Counted from the stretch's first letter, positions 32,235 to 41,577 are shown. The stretch is DNA of 49,925 nt from CBFGTV01 sp965652145 (GCA_965652145.1 CBFGTV010000020.1:1-49925), one strand, 5' to 3'. Numbers and translations are program-made. The notes: generated by a model from the letters alone, not told the origin.

Positions 32235-33271
32235 AGACTTTAATTAATTTATATAAAAAAGACATGGCGGTAATCCTTCGAAATGCCCTTCTGTGGGTCT
32301 TAATGGGTACGCTGTTCATCATGGTTGGTTTTGTAAGGTTCCTGTTGCCGGAAAATTTCAGTCAAGAAAAGATCCAGTACCTGTACGATGGAAGTCAGGA
32401 AAAAGTCCTGGAAAAAAGCCTGAAGGGTCTTAATAACGACTATATAGAGGTGGTTCCTTCTAAAACAGCCCTATATGATGCCCTTGACAATGACAAAAAG
32501 GGCCTGGGAATCATCTTCCATGGAACCTTAGAGGAGCCTGACTTTACAGTGGTCCATCGGAATCAAATCAGTATTGAAAATGAAAATGTTGTAAATGCTG
32601 CCCTGGAAAATTTAGTAGAATCCCTTCGGGAAACAACAGCAGAAGGGGCTTTTGAAATAAACTATTTGAGGAAACCTGGAAGGGTAGTCCCCAGAAGGTT
32701 GACGGCAATCCCCCCATTGCTAACCTTTGAGGTGCTCATTTTAGGATTTTTAATGGTTGCAGTATTGGTATTTCAGGAAAAAAACGAGGGGAGTCTCAGG
32801 GCCTACCGGGTAAGCCCCGGAGGCGCAGCTCTTTATATCCTTTCAAAGAATTTAGTGTTTATTACAATGTCGCTGGTATATGGGTTTTCCTTAATATTGT
32901 TAACTGTTGGCCCTTCCATCAATTTGGTGCCCCTGGCCCTGTTGATGATTTTAGGTGTTGGCTTTTACACACTCCTTGGCTTAATCGTAGCTGTTTTCTT
33001 TAATAATATTTCCGATTGGTTTTTTGTAGGGTTGGGGATATTAACCGTAAATATTCTCCCATCCATCTCCTACGGTTTTCCGTCCTTTTCTCCAAGATTC
33101 ATTACTCTCATACCATCTTATCCAATTATGTATGCCTTCAGTGAATTACTTTTTCCAACAGGGCGCTCTATTATATCGTCAATACAGCTTTTAATTGCCG
33201 GAAATTTGTTAGCCTTCGGGCTATGCCATTGGTTGGTTAGTATAAGACTAATGAAGGAGGGAAGGGCATGA
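32231..33271 (+). CDS. ABC-2 type permease, subunit 1
   Basis: A 346-aa membrane protein: one helix near residues 18-36, a long extracytoplasmic domain up to about residue 155, then five helices between about 160 and 340, the ABC-2 (Dra/CcmA-like) layout. EKNEGSLRAYRVSPGGAALY matches the conserved cytoplasmic loop of ABC-2 permeases (E.g...r..v.P), which contacts the ATPase. Overlaps of 4 bases on both sides show a tight operon. It differs in sequence from the next permease, so the exporter is probably heterodimeric. Confidence 0.88.
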   Translation: MKTLINLYKKDMAVILRNALLWVLMGTLFIMVGFVRFLLPENFSQEKIQYLYDGSQEKVLEKSLKGLNNDYIEVVPSKTALYDALDNDKKGLGIIFHGTLEEPDFTVVHRNQISIENENVVNAALENLVESLRETTAEGAFEINYLRKPGRVVPRRLTAIPPLLTFEVLILGFLMVAVLVFQEKNEGSLRAYRVSPGGAALYILSKNLVFITMSLVYGFSLILLTVGPSINLVPLALLMILGVGFYTLLGLIVAVFFNNISDWFFVGLGILTVNILPSISYGFPSFSPRFITLIPSYPIMYAFSELLFPTGRSIISSIQLLIAGNLLAFGLCHWLVSIRLMKEGRA

Positions 33272-34266
33272 AGGGAATTGTTAGCTTAATGAAGCAGGAT
33301 ATGACCAGGGCCTTTAGAGATAATTTAATGATATATTTAATTATCGCCCCCCTATTGCTGGCCCTGGGAATGAGGTTTTTATTGCCTTCGGTGGAGGATG
33401 CCGGCATGACCTTTGCTGTTGAGGAAAAGGTTGATATGGCCCTGCAAGGGCGGCTTCAGGCTTATGGAAGGGTTGAGGTCTATGAAGGCTACGAAGCCCT
33501 TATGAAACGAGTGGAGGCTGTAGATTCAGTACCGGGCCTAATGCAGAAGGAGGGTCACTATATTCTGATGCTGGAGGGGGATGAACCCCCAGAGCTTACC
33601 AATGTTTATTTAAGTACCTTTCAAGCAGTCATTGAGAATCGTGAATCTTTCAAAGTGGAGCATCAGTACCTGGAGGAAAAAAGTTATTTTATACTGGAGC
33701 TGTTTACCATATCCATGATGATGCTGGCCAGTCTTTTTGGTGGGATTGTCTCTGGCTTTAATATTGTCTCTGACCGGGAATCGAAGGTGATTAGAGCTAT
33801 TAATGCCTCACCTGTTACGGCAATTCAATATATTGCTGCCAAGGGTATCATTGCCCTTGGCATTGGAATACTACTAACCATTGGCAGCAGCTTAATTATG
33901 GTGGGAAAGGGAATTAGCTATTTACACTTAACCATATCAACTCTTTCGGCCTATGGCATTAGTCTAATTATTTTGTTGCTGATTGGATCCTTTGCAGAAA
34001 ATCAAATAAGTGCCATAGCGGTTATTAAGCTGCTCATGCCAATATATTTAGCCGTACCCATCATATCTGTTTTTGTAAAGGAACAATTACAATTTTTATT
34101 TTATTTGTTTCCTAACTATTGGCAATTCCAAACATTAGGACATCTCTTTTTAACCGGGCAACCATATCATCATTTTTATCTGTCCCTGGTATTGACCCTG
34201 TTAACGGGTACTGTTTTTATGCTGCTATTGGCAAAGTATGCTAGGAAAAAGCTTCAATTGGTATAA
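33268..34266 (+). CDS. ABC-2 type permease, subunit 2
   Basis: A 332-aa membrane protein with the same topology as the previous subunit: a helix near 20-37, an outer domain up to about 145, then five helices. The loop SDRESKVIRAINASPVTAIQ is the ABC-2 ATPase-contact motif. FLLPSV at the end of the first helix is shared with RFLLPEN of subunit 1, which suggests the two arose by duplication. It ends the operon. There is no clear terminator in the 140 bases before the cyclophilin gene. Confidence 0.88.
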   Translation: MKGIVSLMKQDMTRAFRDNLMIYLIIAPLLLALGMRFLLPSVEDAGMTFAVEEKVDMALQGRLQAYGRVEVYEGYEALMKRVEAVDSVPGLMQKEGHYILMLEGDEPPELTNVYLSTFQAVIENRESFKVEHQYLEEKSYFILELFTISMMMLASLFGGIVSGFNIVSDRESKVIRAINASPVTAIQYIAAKGIIALGIGILLTIGSSLIMVGKGISYLHLTISTLSAYGISLIILLLIGSFAENQISAIAVIKLLMPIYLAVPIISVFVKEQLQFLFYLFPNYWQFQTLGHLFLTGQPYHHFYLSLVLTLLTGTVFMLLLAKYARKKLQLV

Positions 34267-34408
34267 TCCTTGTATTTTTTAACGGAGTATGGACATTTTA
34301 TGTAATGGGACAAATGAGTGGTAAATTCAATTAAGCTATAGTATGATTAATAATGAAGTCTTTACTCGATACATTGAAAAAAATATGAATGAGGAAAGGA
34401 AGATGTTA

Positions 34409-34933
34409 ATGAGTAGACAAAATCCCATAGTGACCATCACCATGGAAAATGGAAATCAGATGAAGGCAGAGCTGTTTCCGGATATTGCCCCTAATACAGT
34501 CAATAATTTTATATCATTAGTCAATAAAGGCTTTTATAATGGCGTTATTTTCCATAGAGTGATTCCGGGCTTTATGATACAGGGGGGTGATCCCCAAGGA
34601 ATTGGCATTGGAGGCCCTGGGTATAGTATTAAGGGTGAATTTACTGCCAATGGCGTTAAGAATGATTTAAAGCATACAAAGGGAGTACTTTCCATGGCAA
34701 GATCTCAGCATCCTGATTCAGCAGGCTCACAATTTTTTATTATGGTAGCCGATGCACCTCACCTGGATGGTCAATATGCAGCCTTTGGAAAGGTGATCGA
34801 GGGAATTGATGAGGCCGACAGAATTGTGTCTGTTAAGCGTGACTTTAGAGATAAGCCGGAGGAGGACCAAAGAATAAAGGAAGTTACCGTTGAAACCTTT
34901 GGTATTGCCTATGTAGAACCGGAAAAATGCTAA
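34409..34933 (+). CDS. Cyclophilin-type peptidyl-prolyl cis-trans isomerase
   Basis: A 174-aa cytoplasmic cyclophilin. The active-site blocks are present: VIFHRVIPGFMIQGGDP (catalytic Arg in FHRV, Phe and Gln of FMIQGGD), SAGSQFFIM and HLDGQYAAFGKV. It catalyses proline isomerisation in protein folding. ATG 34409 (MSRQNPIVTITME) is chosen as it matches where bacterial cyclophilins begin and has AAGGAAG about 6 bases upstream; 34403 and 34343 are longer in-frame options. No signal peptide. The terminator at 34992 ends the transcript. Confidence 0.93.
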   Translation: MSRQNPIVTITMENGNQMKAELFPDIAPNTVNNFISLVNKGFYNGVIFHRVIPGFMIQGGDPQGIGIGGPGYSIKGEFTANGVKNDLKHTKGVLSMARSQHPDSAGSQFFIMVADAPHLDGQYAAFGKVIEGIDEADRIVSVKRDFRDKPEEDQRIKEVTVETFGIAYVEPEKC

Positions 34934-34991
34934 CTATATTAGCGAAATTGAAATACATGACCAACAATTGAGAAGTACTTATTTAAGATAA

Positions 34992-35023
34992 GGCCCTTGT
35001 GGATCAAACACAGGGTCTTTTTT
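34992..35023 (+). terminator. Rho-independent terminator after the cyclophilin gene
   Basis: GGCCCTTGTG pairs with CACAGGGTC (9 bp, one bulged T, one G-U) and is followed by TTTTTTT. Confidence 0.75.
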
Positions 35024-35054
35024 AAATGGATTAATTAAATTCATTAAACTTACC

Positions 35055-35083
35055 TTCACAAATTCTTACCTAGTGCATAATAT
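35055..35083 (+). promoter_or_regulatory. Promoter of the small protein gene
   Basis: TTCACA at 35055-35060 and TAATAT at 35078-35083, spacer 17. The start near 35090 leaves a leader of about 24 bases with GGAAGGAGGG directly before ATG 35114. Confidence 0.6.
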
Positions 35084-35113
35084 GTACTGCAACAGGAAGG
35101 AGGGACAGTATAT

Positions 35114-35434
35114 ATGCAATTAGTTTTGAAAAAAAAATATAGAAACGTCGAACAAGAAGCTTCAGTAAAGGAAGTGGAGGAAAAAAATATGTCAAAACCA
35201 TCTTGCAATAATTGTCCACAGCTGTCTGGTACAATTCTTAGAATTAATATTCCAGCAGGTGCTGTTATTAATTTGCTAAATCTTATTGAAATAACCTCCC
35301 CTAGTGGTATTTGTCTTATCATAAGACTGCCATTTTTGGGCGGGTTAGGTTTATCTGGCGGAACAAAGATTGCTGGTATGTTGGCTGAGGCAATTGAAAA
35401 GGCCGGAGGAACAATAGAAATCGAAGAAAAATAA
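35114..35434 (+). CDS. Small protein of unknown function with CNNC motif
   Basis: A 106-aa protein (or 81 aa if ATG 35189 is used; both have good ribosome sites). The N-terminal 25 residues are Lys/Glu-rich. The rest starts MSKPSCNNCPQLSGTILRIN with one C-x-x-C pair, then a hydrophobic stretch NLLNLIEITSPSGICLIIRL and a glycine-rich PFLGGLGLSGGTKI, ending AEAIEKAGGTIEIEEK. I do not recognise the family. The CxxC could bind metal or form a disulfide. It has its own promoter and a downstream hairpin, so it is a real monocistronic gene. Confidence 0.65.
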   Translation: MQLVLKKKYRNVEQEASVKEVEEKNMSKPSCNNCPQLSGTILRINIPAGAVINLLNLIEITSPSGICLIIRLPFLGGLGLSGGTKIAGMLAEAIEKAGGTIEIEEK

Positions 35435-35440
35435 AAATTC

Positions 35441-35466
35441 AGGTGGTTCTAAATGAACCACCTTTA
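35441..35466 (+). terminator. Hairpin terminator after the small protein gene
   Basis: AGGTGGTTC (35441-35449) and GAACCACCT (35455-35463) form a perfect 9-bp stem with a 5-base loop; the T-tract is short. Confidence 0.65.
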
Positions 35467-35579
35467 CCTATGATAAAATGATGTAAAGGAAAAACCATAA
35501 CAACAATTATATTTGGAGTAGATTTTGATGTTATAATAGTAATAGTTATAAAAAAATTCATCTACAAGGAGTGATGGAA

Positions 35580-36803
35580 ATGGATAGGGTATTGAAGCGA
35601 TTTTTACGATATGTACAATTTGATACTCAGTCTGACCCTGGTTCAGAAGCCTGCCCCAGTACTGAAGGACAATTTAAATTTGGTGAAGCCCTGGTAAGGG
35701 AGCTTCAAGAATTAGGTTTAGCTGATGCTGCCATTGACAAAAATGGTTATATTATGGCTACACTGCCGGCCAATGTGGACAGGCAGGTACCGACCCTGGG
35801 TTTCATTGCCCATATGGATACGAGCCCCGACATGTCGGGGAAAAATGTGAAGCCTCAGTTAATTGAGAATTATGATGGGGGAGATATTGTATTAAATGTT
35901 GAAAGGAATATTGTTCTTTCGCCAGATGATTTTCCAGATTTAAAGGAATATATCGGTGAAACCCTGGTGACAACAGATGGAACGACTCTATTGGGGGCCG
36001 ATAATAAGGCTGGAATTGCAGAGATCATCACTGCAGTTGAATATCTGCTGGCTCATCCTGAAATTAAGCACGGAACGGTTAAGCTGGGTTTTACTCCCGA
36101 TGAAGAAATTGGTCGGGGAGCCGATTTATTTAATGTAGAAAAATTTGGTGCCCAATGGGCCTATACCGTAGACGGTGGACCGATGGGGGAATTGGAATAT
36201 GAAAACTTCAATGCCGCAGGGGTCAAGATTATTGTTAAAGGTAGAAATGTCCATCCAGGTTCGGCAAAGGATAAAATGATCAATTCGTTATTAATTGCCA
36301 TGGAGCTGAATCAACTGTTGCCCTTCCACGAGAGGCCAGAGCATACAGAGGGCTATGGAGGCTTTTTTCATCTGAATAACCTGAAGGGCGATGTGGAAGA
36401 GACCGAAATGCAATATATTATTCGGGATCATGATCGAACTAAATTTGAAAAGAAAAAGCAGCTAATGAACCAGGTGGTTGAGCTGATTAATTTTAAATAT
36501 GGAGAAGGAACCGTAACCCTTTCCATGAAGGATCAATATTACAATATGCGGGAAAAAATTGAACCAGTGATGGAAATTATTGACCGGGCCAGGGCAGCCA
36601 TGGAAGCAGTGGGGGTAAGGCCGTTAATTAAGCCCATCAGAGGAGGAACCGATGGTGCAAGGCTTTCCTATATGAATTTACCCTGCCCCAATATTTTTAC
36701 AGGAGGCCATAATTTCCATGGAAAGTATGAATACATACCCGTAGGCTCCATGAAGAAGGCTGTTGAAGTAATTGTTAAGTTAATTTCAGATATGATGGAA
36801 TAG
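35580..36803 (+). CDS. pepT: Peptidase T (tripeptide aminopeptidase, M20B)
   Basis: A 407-aa metallopeptidase. Zinc-ligand and catalytic segments are all visible: HMDTSPDMSGKN, LGADNKAGIAEI, TPDEEIGRGAD, TVDGGPMGELEYENFNA and the C-terminal TGGHNFHGKYEYIP with the last His ligand. It removes the N-terminal residue from tripeptides in the cytoplasm. ATG 35580 (MDRVLKRFLRYVQFDTQSD) is chosen because AAGGAG ends 8 bases upstream; ATG 35574 and GTG 35571 would be too close to or inside that site. It is followed by a bidirectional terminator. Confidence 0.95.
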   Translation: MDRVLKRFLRYVQFDTQSDPGSEACPSTEGQFKFGEALVRELQELGLADAAIDKNGYIMATLPANVDRQVPTLGFIAHMDTSPDMSGKNVKPQLIENYDGGDIVLNVERNIVLSPDDFPDLKEYIGETLVTTDGTTLLGADNKAGIAEIITAVEYLLAHPEIKHGTVKLGFTPDEEIGRGADLFNVEKFGAQWAYTVDGGPMGELEYENFNAAGVKIIVKGRNVHPGSAKDKMINSLLIAMELNQLLPFHERPEHTEGYGGFFHLNNLKGDVEETEMQYIIRDHDRTKFEKKKQLMNQVVELINFKYGEGTVTLSMKDQYYNMREKIEPVMEIIDRARAAMEAVGVRPLIKPIRGGTDGARLSYMNLPCPNIFTGGHNFHGKYEYIPVGSMKKAVEVIVKLISDMME

Positions 36804-36815
36804 TGAAATAGATTT

Positions 36816-36851
36816 AAAAAAGGATATCGTACGAAGCGATATCCTTTTTTT
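36816..36851. terminator. Bidirectional terminator between pepT and the - strand ABC operon
   Basis: AAAAAAGGATATCG and CGATATCCTTTTTTT flank a 7-base loop, giving an A-run/T-run on both strands. Confidence 0.92.
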
Positions 36852-38201
36852 CTATTCTGTTTTGATAGCCTCCAGGGCGCTTAGCTTCATAGCCCTTCTT
36901 GCAGGGTAGAAGCCTGACAATAGACCAATAACCGTACTGAAACAGATACTAGCCAATGCCAGCCAGAGGGGGATAATGGATATTCGGGTTCCTGGCATAC
37001 CCATACCTAGAATAGATACATTTGCTCTGTTCAATAGATAAGAAGCAGAGTAACTCATGCCAATACCCAATATACCACCGCTGAAGCCAATGATGCCGGC
37101 CTCCAATAAAAAGAGCCTTCGAATATCGTTTAATGCGGCACCAATTACCTTCATAATACCGATCTCCCGAGTCCGTTCATAGATAGACATAATCATTGTG
37201 TTGGTAATGCCTAGGGCTGCCACCAATAAGGAAACAGCGCCGATTCCGCCTAAGACTGCCTGTAGGGTAGAGGCGGTTTCCTGCATCGACTCCAGCATAT
37301 CATTTAAGCTGTAGGCATTATAGCCCATTTCTTTAATTTGGTCCTGAATCCTTTGTACATCGTCAATTTTTTCAACCTTCACCATAATTTGCTCGTAGCC
37401 CTCTTTACTATTTCCGCTGTTATTCTGACCTCGGCTATTTCTTTTATTTTCGTCAATTAATTTTTTCAATTGGGGTAAGGCCATATAGGCATAGTAATCA
37501 TTTTCATAATTTCCTGACTCTAATAATCCGACACCACTAACCTTATATACCTTTGGAGGCTTGGAATTAGATGAAGAGGAACCAGGGGAACGACGTTCCC
37601 CATAGCTCATATCAAAGGTCAGCTCTAGCCGATCCTCCAAAACATTGACCTTAGGTTCACTTGATTCACTACCACCATAATATCGGCGGCCTGTTTCCTT
37701 TGGATTATAAAATTCATGGGGAATGTAGCTGCCAAAAACAAGATTCAAGGTGTCATCTGAATTGAGCAGCCTTCCCTCGGTAACCTTAAAATCAAAGGCC
37801 TCCATGGTCTCGGGAAGTATTCCTTTAACAGGTAAATAGGTCACATAACGTCCCGAAACCATTTTCATATAGGTTTGCATTATTGGTGTTACTGCTTGAA
37901 CCCCTTGAATGGCTGAAAAGTTAGCTACGGCTTGATCATCAAGGTTTGGGGACTCACCGCTCCTTGAAGAAGGGCTGGGGCTGTCACCATAATAATCAAA
38001 GGAAGGGTTCACAGTAATGACGTGAAGATTTCCCATTTGGCTAACCTGCTCCTTAAAGCCCTCAGTCATTCCAAAGCCTAGGGAAACCATAATAACGATA
38101 GAAGCTGTACCAATAATTACTCCCAGTATCGTTAAAAAGGTTCTCAGCTTTCTTCGCCAAAGGTTCTTAAAGCCCATACTTACTAGATCAATAGACCTCA
38201 T
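36852..38201 (-). CDS. MacB-like ABC transporter permease (FtsX domain)
   Basis: A 449-aa membrane protein with the MacB/FtsX layout: helix near residues 22-45 (RRKLRTFLTILGVIIGTASI), a large extracytoplasmic domain, then three helices near 322-347, 370-395 and 410-435. NTMIMSIYERTREIGIMKVI is the conserved cytoplasmic coupling loop. The outer domain has a low-complexity Ser/Gly/Asn region (SPSPSSRSGESPN, SSSSNSKPP). It overlaps the upstream CARDB-like gene by 14 bases and forms an ABC system with it and the ATPase at 40601. The function may be export or cell-surface mechanotransmission. Confidence 0.88.
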   Translation of the reverse strand: MRSIDLVSMGFKNLWRRKLRTFLTILGVIIGTASIVIMVSLGFGMTEGFKEQVSQMGNLHVITVNPSFDYYGDSPSPSSRSGESPNLDDQAVANFSAIQGVQAVTPIMQTYMKMVSGRYVTYLPVKGILPETMEAFDFKVTEGRLLNSDDTLNLVFGSYIPHEFYNPKETGRRYYGGSESSEPKVNVLEDRLELTFDMSYGERRSPGSSSSNSKPPKVYKVSGVGLLESGNYENDYYAYMALPQLKKLIDENKRNSRGQNNSGNSKEGYEQIMVKVEKIDDVQRIQDQIKEMGYNAYSLNDMLESMQETASTLQAVLGGIGAVSLLVAALGITNTMIMSIYERTREIGIMKVIGAALNDIRRLFLLEAGIIGFSGGILGIGMSYSASYLLNRANVSILGMGMPGTRISIIPLWLALASICFSTVIGLLSGFYPARRAMKLSALEAIKTE

Positions 38202-40599
38202 CTTCAGCCATACCTTTCTTTTTCTTTATTCGTTTCCAGGCGAAAAATCCGCCGCCGCCCAGTGCAAGAAGAATAATGATTCCCCAAAAAATCTTACTCT
38301 TTAGGACCTTTTTAAAGAAAGATTGTTCAGGTTCCATGGGAGGGAATTCATCCATGGGGAATTCATCCTGGGGCATTTCAATTACATTAGAGGAAATGGG
38401 CTTTCTAATCTCTACGGTATCTCCCGCTGAATCTTCATAAGAGAAGATTACTTCCCCCTCTAGGGGACCCGGCATGTTGGGTATAATTGTTGCCTCAAAG
38501 TAATCACTTTGTCCTGTTTCAAAATTTCCTACGAAATAAGAACCATTTTGTACCTCAAAGTTTCCTTCAACCTTTACCATCAAATTACTGAGGGTTACCT
38601 TCCCCATATTGTAGAATTCTGTAAAGAGGAACATCGGCTGTCCCATAAAGGATTCAGATGGTAAAGAAAAATCACTGACCTCCAGCCTGGATTGTTGTAC
38701 TACGGGTATACCAATTAACTCTGTAGCTTTATATTCCTCTCCATCTTGATCTTCATATTCAAAATTAGCAGTGATGGTATAGGTCTTTGGTTGCGCATCG
38801 GGTACTGCATAAAAGGTTAAAAATTCATCAACTCGGCCCTTGGGCGGTATGTAATCAATATAAAAGGTGTTACTGCTATTTACCGGTGTAAAGACGTTGT
38901 CGTTTTTTTCCGTATTCTCGATGGCGGTTAAAAAGATCTTAACATTTTCAACTGCCTTGGTTTGGTGTGTATTTAAAAAAGAAAGCGCTAGATCGAAATT
39001 TTGGCCAGCCCGAACAATCTGGGGCTGAAAGCTATATTCATCAATAATAATCTTAGGTGTGGTATTGCCGCCACCAGAGTCAACATTAATTCCCACATAC
39101 TGTTGAATGGTTTCACGGGTTTCTTCTGACCCTTGGTCGTACTCTACCTTAATCAGCAGCGGGTGGTTTTGTTTAGATGCATCTGAGGAAACATAAAAAT
39201 AAAATTGCTGATTACTGGTTTCCTTAGCAGCCAGTGAAGGAATGATACGGATATTCTGGCTCTTTGGCAACAGGGCCTCTTGTCCATCCACTGATACCTT
39301 GACATTTCTTGCAGTGGTTTCCCCCTGGTTAGTAAGGTCAAAGCTTACCAAAAAGGAATCATTGGGTCCAAGTCCTCCATTAGGTGCATCAATGCTTTTG
39401 ATTTCCAGTTGGGGGCCACGACCCAGCTCGTCTCCAACAGTTAGAAAAAATAATTGCTCCTCGGTATATTCATTTCCTGCCTGGTCTTGATAATTTAGCT
39501 TTAGGGTAAGATTATGGTTACCATTTGTCAGCCTGGAAGATGCATGTAAATTAAATACGGCATATACCTCGCTGCCTCCGCGGATCTCCTTAAAGAATTG
39601 ACTGTTGCCCCCATTGACAACCGTAAAGCCATTGCTTTCCAATCCATCCAGCGCCAGGGTTACGTTTTTGGCCAATAAATTACCGTTATTCTCCATGTAC
39701 AAGACTACCTCGACAGGCTCACCAGAATGAATCTGTTTGGGGGTAGTCTCCAATCGACTTAAAAGCAGCTTAGGCTTTGTCTTTGAATTGGTGACGGTAA
39801 TGTAAATGGTTTCGGTTCCAGTATGGGTACCACCATTAGAATCTACAAAATCAAATTTGAACTTTAATGCATGGGTTTTTGCCTGGGCATTATCGCTTAT
39901 TTTTAATTTAAAGTTCAAGTTGGTTGATTTATTTCCAGATAAATTATTAATAGTACGCTTTAGATTGGCAGCCTCTAATACGAATGGATCCCCCTCGGTT
40001 TCTTCAAATTGTGGTGTCACCACAATATTACGGGCAGAATATCTACTGTTATTCTTCAAAGTCAGCTTTAAATCTAAGGTTTTACCGGCATCTACTGTTG
40101 GGATGGTCACACCGTCAAACATTAGAACGGGGTTTGGATCTGGAACCTCGTCATTACTATCACGATTATTAGAAGTAGTTTCCTTTACATTTCTCACCTG
40201 AACGAATATGGAATCATTTCCTTGTGTTCCATCTTCTTTATCATAGGTAATATTAAATCGAAAAGAATTTCCAGTTCCATAATATTCCATATCGAAAATG
40301 ATCGTAATAAGATCTTCCGACTCAATCGGACCTTTAGTTATTGATTTAACAGCAAAGCCAAAGGAACTACTATTATAGTCTTTAACTTCAAGATTACTTA
40401 TTTTTCTTCCTGTTTTATTTTTTAAAACTACCTCGTATTCAAAAACATCATCTTCGTATATGGTAGAAGCAGTTGGTTTCCCAGATGCATCTAACCTATC
40501 TCTACTTTGTAAAGTAACAGTCCCTTCTCCAAAGCTAAAGCTAAGGCCCTGCGGCAATAATAAAATACAAATTAGTAAAAACGTTAAAAATCGCTTCAC
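38188..40599 (-). CDS. Large secreted/anchored protein with CARDB/NEW3-type repeats
   Basis: An 803-aa surface protein. The start is GTG 40599 (MKRFLTFLLICILLLPQGLS), a signal peptide preceded by AGGGGG 9 bases upstream; it begins one base after the ATPase stop. The body contains about five repeats of roughly 120-130 residues with 'N.g...a.nv.v.l' patterns (LKNNSRYSARNIVVTPQ, MENNGNLLAKNVTLAL, LTNQGETTARNVKVSVDG), typical of CARDB or NEW3/COG1361 Ig-like domains. A single membrane anchor near residue 770 (IFWGIIILLALGGGGFF) precedes a basic cytoplasmic tail. It probably acts as the outer domain of the MacB-like system. Confidence 0.82.
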   Translation of the reverse strand: MKRFLTFLLICILLLPQGLSFSFGEGTVTLQSRDRLDASGKPTASTIYEDDVFEYEVVLKNKTGRKISNLEVKDYNSSSFGFAVKSITKGPIESEDLITIIFDMEYYGTGNSFRFNITYDKEDGTQGNDSIFVQVRNVKETTSNNRDSNDEVPDPNPVLMFDGVTIPTVDAGKTLDLKLTLKNNSRYSARNIVVTPQFEETEGDPFVLEAANLKRTINNLSGNKSTNLNFKLKISDNAQAKTHALKFKFDFVDSNGGTHTGTETIYITVTNSKTKPKLLLSRLETTPKQIHSGEPVEVVLYMENNGNLLAKNVTLALDGLESNGFTVVNGGNSQFFKEIRGGSEVYAVFNLHASSRLTNGNHNLTLKLNYQDQAGNEYTEEQLFFLTVGDELGRGPQLEIKSIDAPNGGLGPNDSFLVSFDLTNQGETTARNVKVSVDGQEALLPKSQNIRIIPSLAAKETSNQQFYFYVSSDASKQNHPLLIKVEYDQGSEETRETIQQYVGINVDSGGGNTTPKIIIDEYSFQPQIVRAGQNFDLALSFLNTHQTKAVENVKIFLTAIENTEKNDNVFTPVNSSNTFYIDYIPPKGRVDEFLTFYAVPDAQPKTYTITANFEYEDQDGEEYKATELIGIPVVQQSRLEVSDFSLPSESFMGQPMFLFTEFYNMGKVTLSNLMVKVEGNFEVQNGSYFVGNFETGQSDYFEATIIPNMPGPLEGEVIFSYEDSAGDTVEIRKPISSNVIEMPQDEFPMDEFPPMEPEQSFFKKVLKSKIFWGIIILLALGGGGFFAWKRIKKKKGMAEDEVY

Positions 40600-40600
40600 T

Positions 40601-41305
40601 TTATAAAGCCCCCTTATGTACATTTGATTGTTCAATTTTTTCAATATTCCCATCCCGAATATAGATAATTTCATCGGCATAATGGGCTATCTCCCTGTCG
40701 TGGGTTACGATTACCAGGGTTTGATTGTGCTTTTTGGCCATAGTAGTAATTAAGTTCATAACCTCCTGGGATGTCTTAGTATCGAGGTTCCCTGTGGGTT
40801 CATCGGCAAAGACAATTTCAGGATTACCAATAAAAGCTCTGGCAATACTGACCCGTTGTTGCTGCCCACCACTCATCTGGTTAGGGCGGTGCTTTATTCT
40901 TCCTTCCAGCCCAACAGCCTTGAGCAATTCAGCGGCCCGCTTTTCCCTTGCAGACTTTTTGACTCCCTTAAAGATTAAGGGGATGCAAACATTTTCCAGG
41001 GCGGTTAACATGGGAAGCAAGTTGTATGACTGAAAGACAAACCCAATATAGCTTTGTCTAAACTTGGCCAATTTTTTCTCACTCATCTTTTCCATGGAAA
41101 TATTTTTAATTTTGATTTCGCCCCTGGATGGCTTTTCTAGCCCGGCTAAAAGATTTAATAGTGTACTCTTACCTGAACCAGAGGTTCCTAAAAGACAGTA
41201 GAACTTTCCCTTTTCCATCGAGAAGCTAACATTATTTAATGCGACAATTTTCTCATCTCCCATTCTGTAGAACTTGCTGACATTTTTTACTTCAATAATA
41301 CTCAT
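40601..41305 (-). CDS. MacB/LolD-type ABC transporter ATP-binding protein
   Basis: A 234-aa ATPase with Walker A GTSGSGKST, Q-loop VFQSYNLLPML, signature MSGGQQQRVSIARAF, Walker B IVFADEPTGNLDT and the H-loop VTHDREI. These are standard for MacB/LolD subunits. It is the first gene of a three-gene - strand operon (ATPase, CARDB-like protein, permease). Unlike the related ATPase at 15439 in this window, it is intact, so it could in principle serve more than one permease. AGGTGA precedes ATG 41305. Confidence 0.93.
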   Translation of the reverse strand: MSIIEVKNVSKFYRMGDEKIVALNNVSFSMEKGKFYCLLGTSGSGKSTLLNLLAGLEKPSRGEIKIKNISMEKMSEKKLAKFRQSYIGFVFQSYNLLPMLTALENVCIPLIFKGVKKSAREKRAAELLKAVGLEGRIKHRPNQMSGGQQQRVSIARAFIGNPEIVFADEPTGNLDTKTSQEVMNLITTMAKKHNQTLVIVTHDREIAHYADEIIYIRDGNIEKIEQSNVHKGAL

Positions 41306-41339
41306 TTCGTCACCTGCCTCACTAAAGCCTTATGTTTCT

Positions 41340-41368
41340 ATTGTACGATTAAATTGCTTAAAAATAAA
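41340..41368 (-). promoter_or_regulatory. Promoter of the MacB-like operon
   Basis: Read on the - strand: TTTATT (41368-41363), a 17-base spacer, TACAAT (41345-41340), about 35 bases before the ATPase start. Confidence 0.5.
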
Positions 41369-41577
41369 GGGGTATTTGCCAGTTAATGGTTACGGAAAGA
41401 TTACAAAATCATGAAGAAATAGTAAAGATGGGCTAAAAATTAGGGTTTATTCATTATTAAACTTCGTAAAAAAGTACTAAATAGTTTTTCAAGTTTAAAA
41501 CACCAAATTTCCACTACAGAATATGATGGTATTACAGTTATTTTAAGACTGATTTATTGTAGAAGGAGGAAGGAAAA

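Noticed and set aside
39806..40201. 131-aa + strand reading frame inside the CARDB-like gene
   Set aside because: It is a shadow of the - strand coding sequence, with low-quality composition, no ribosome site and no family resemblance.
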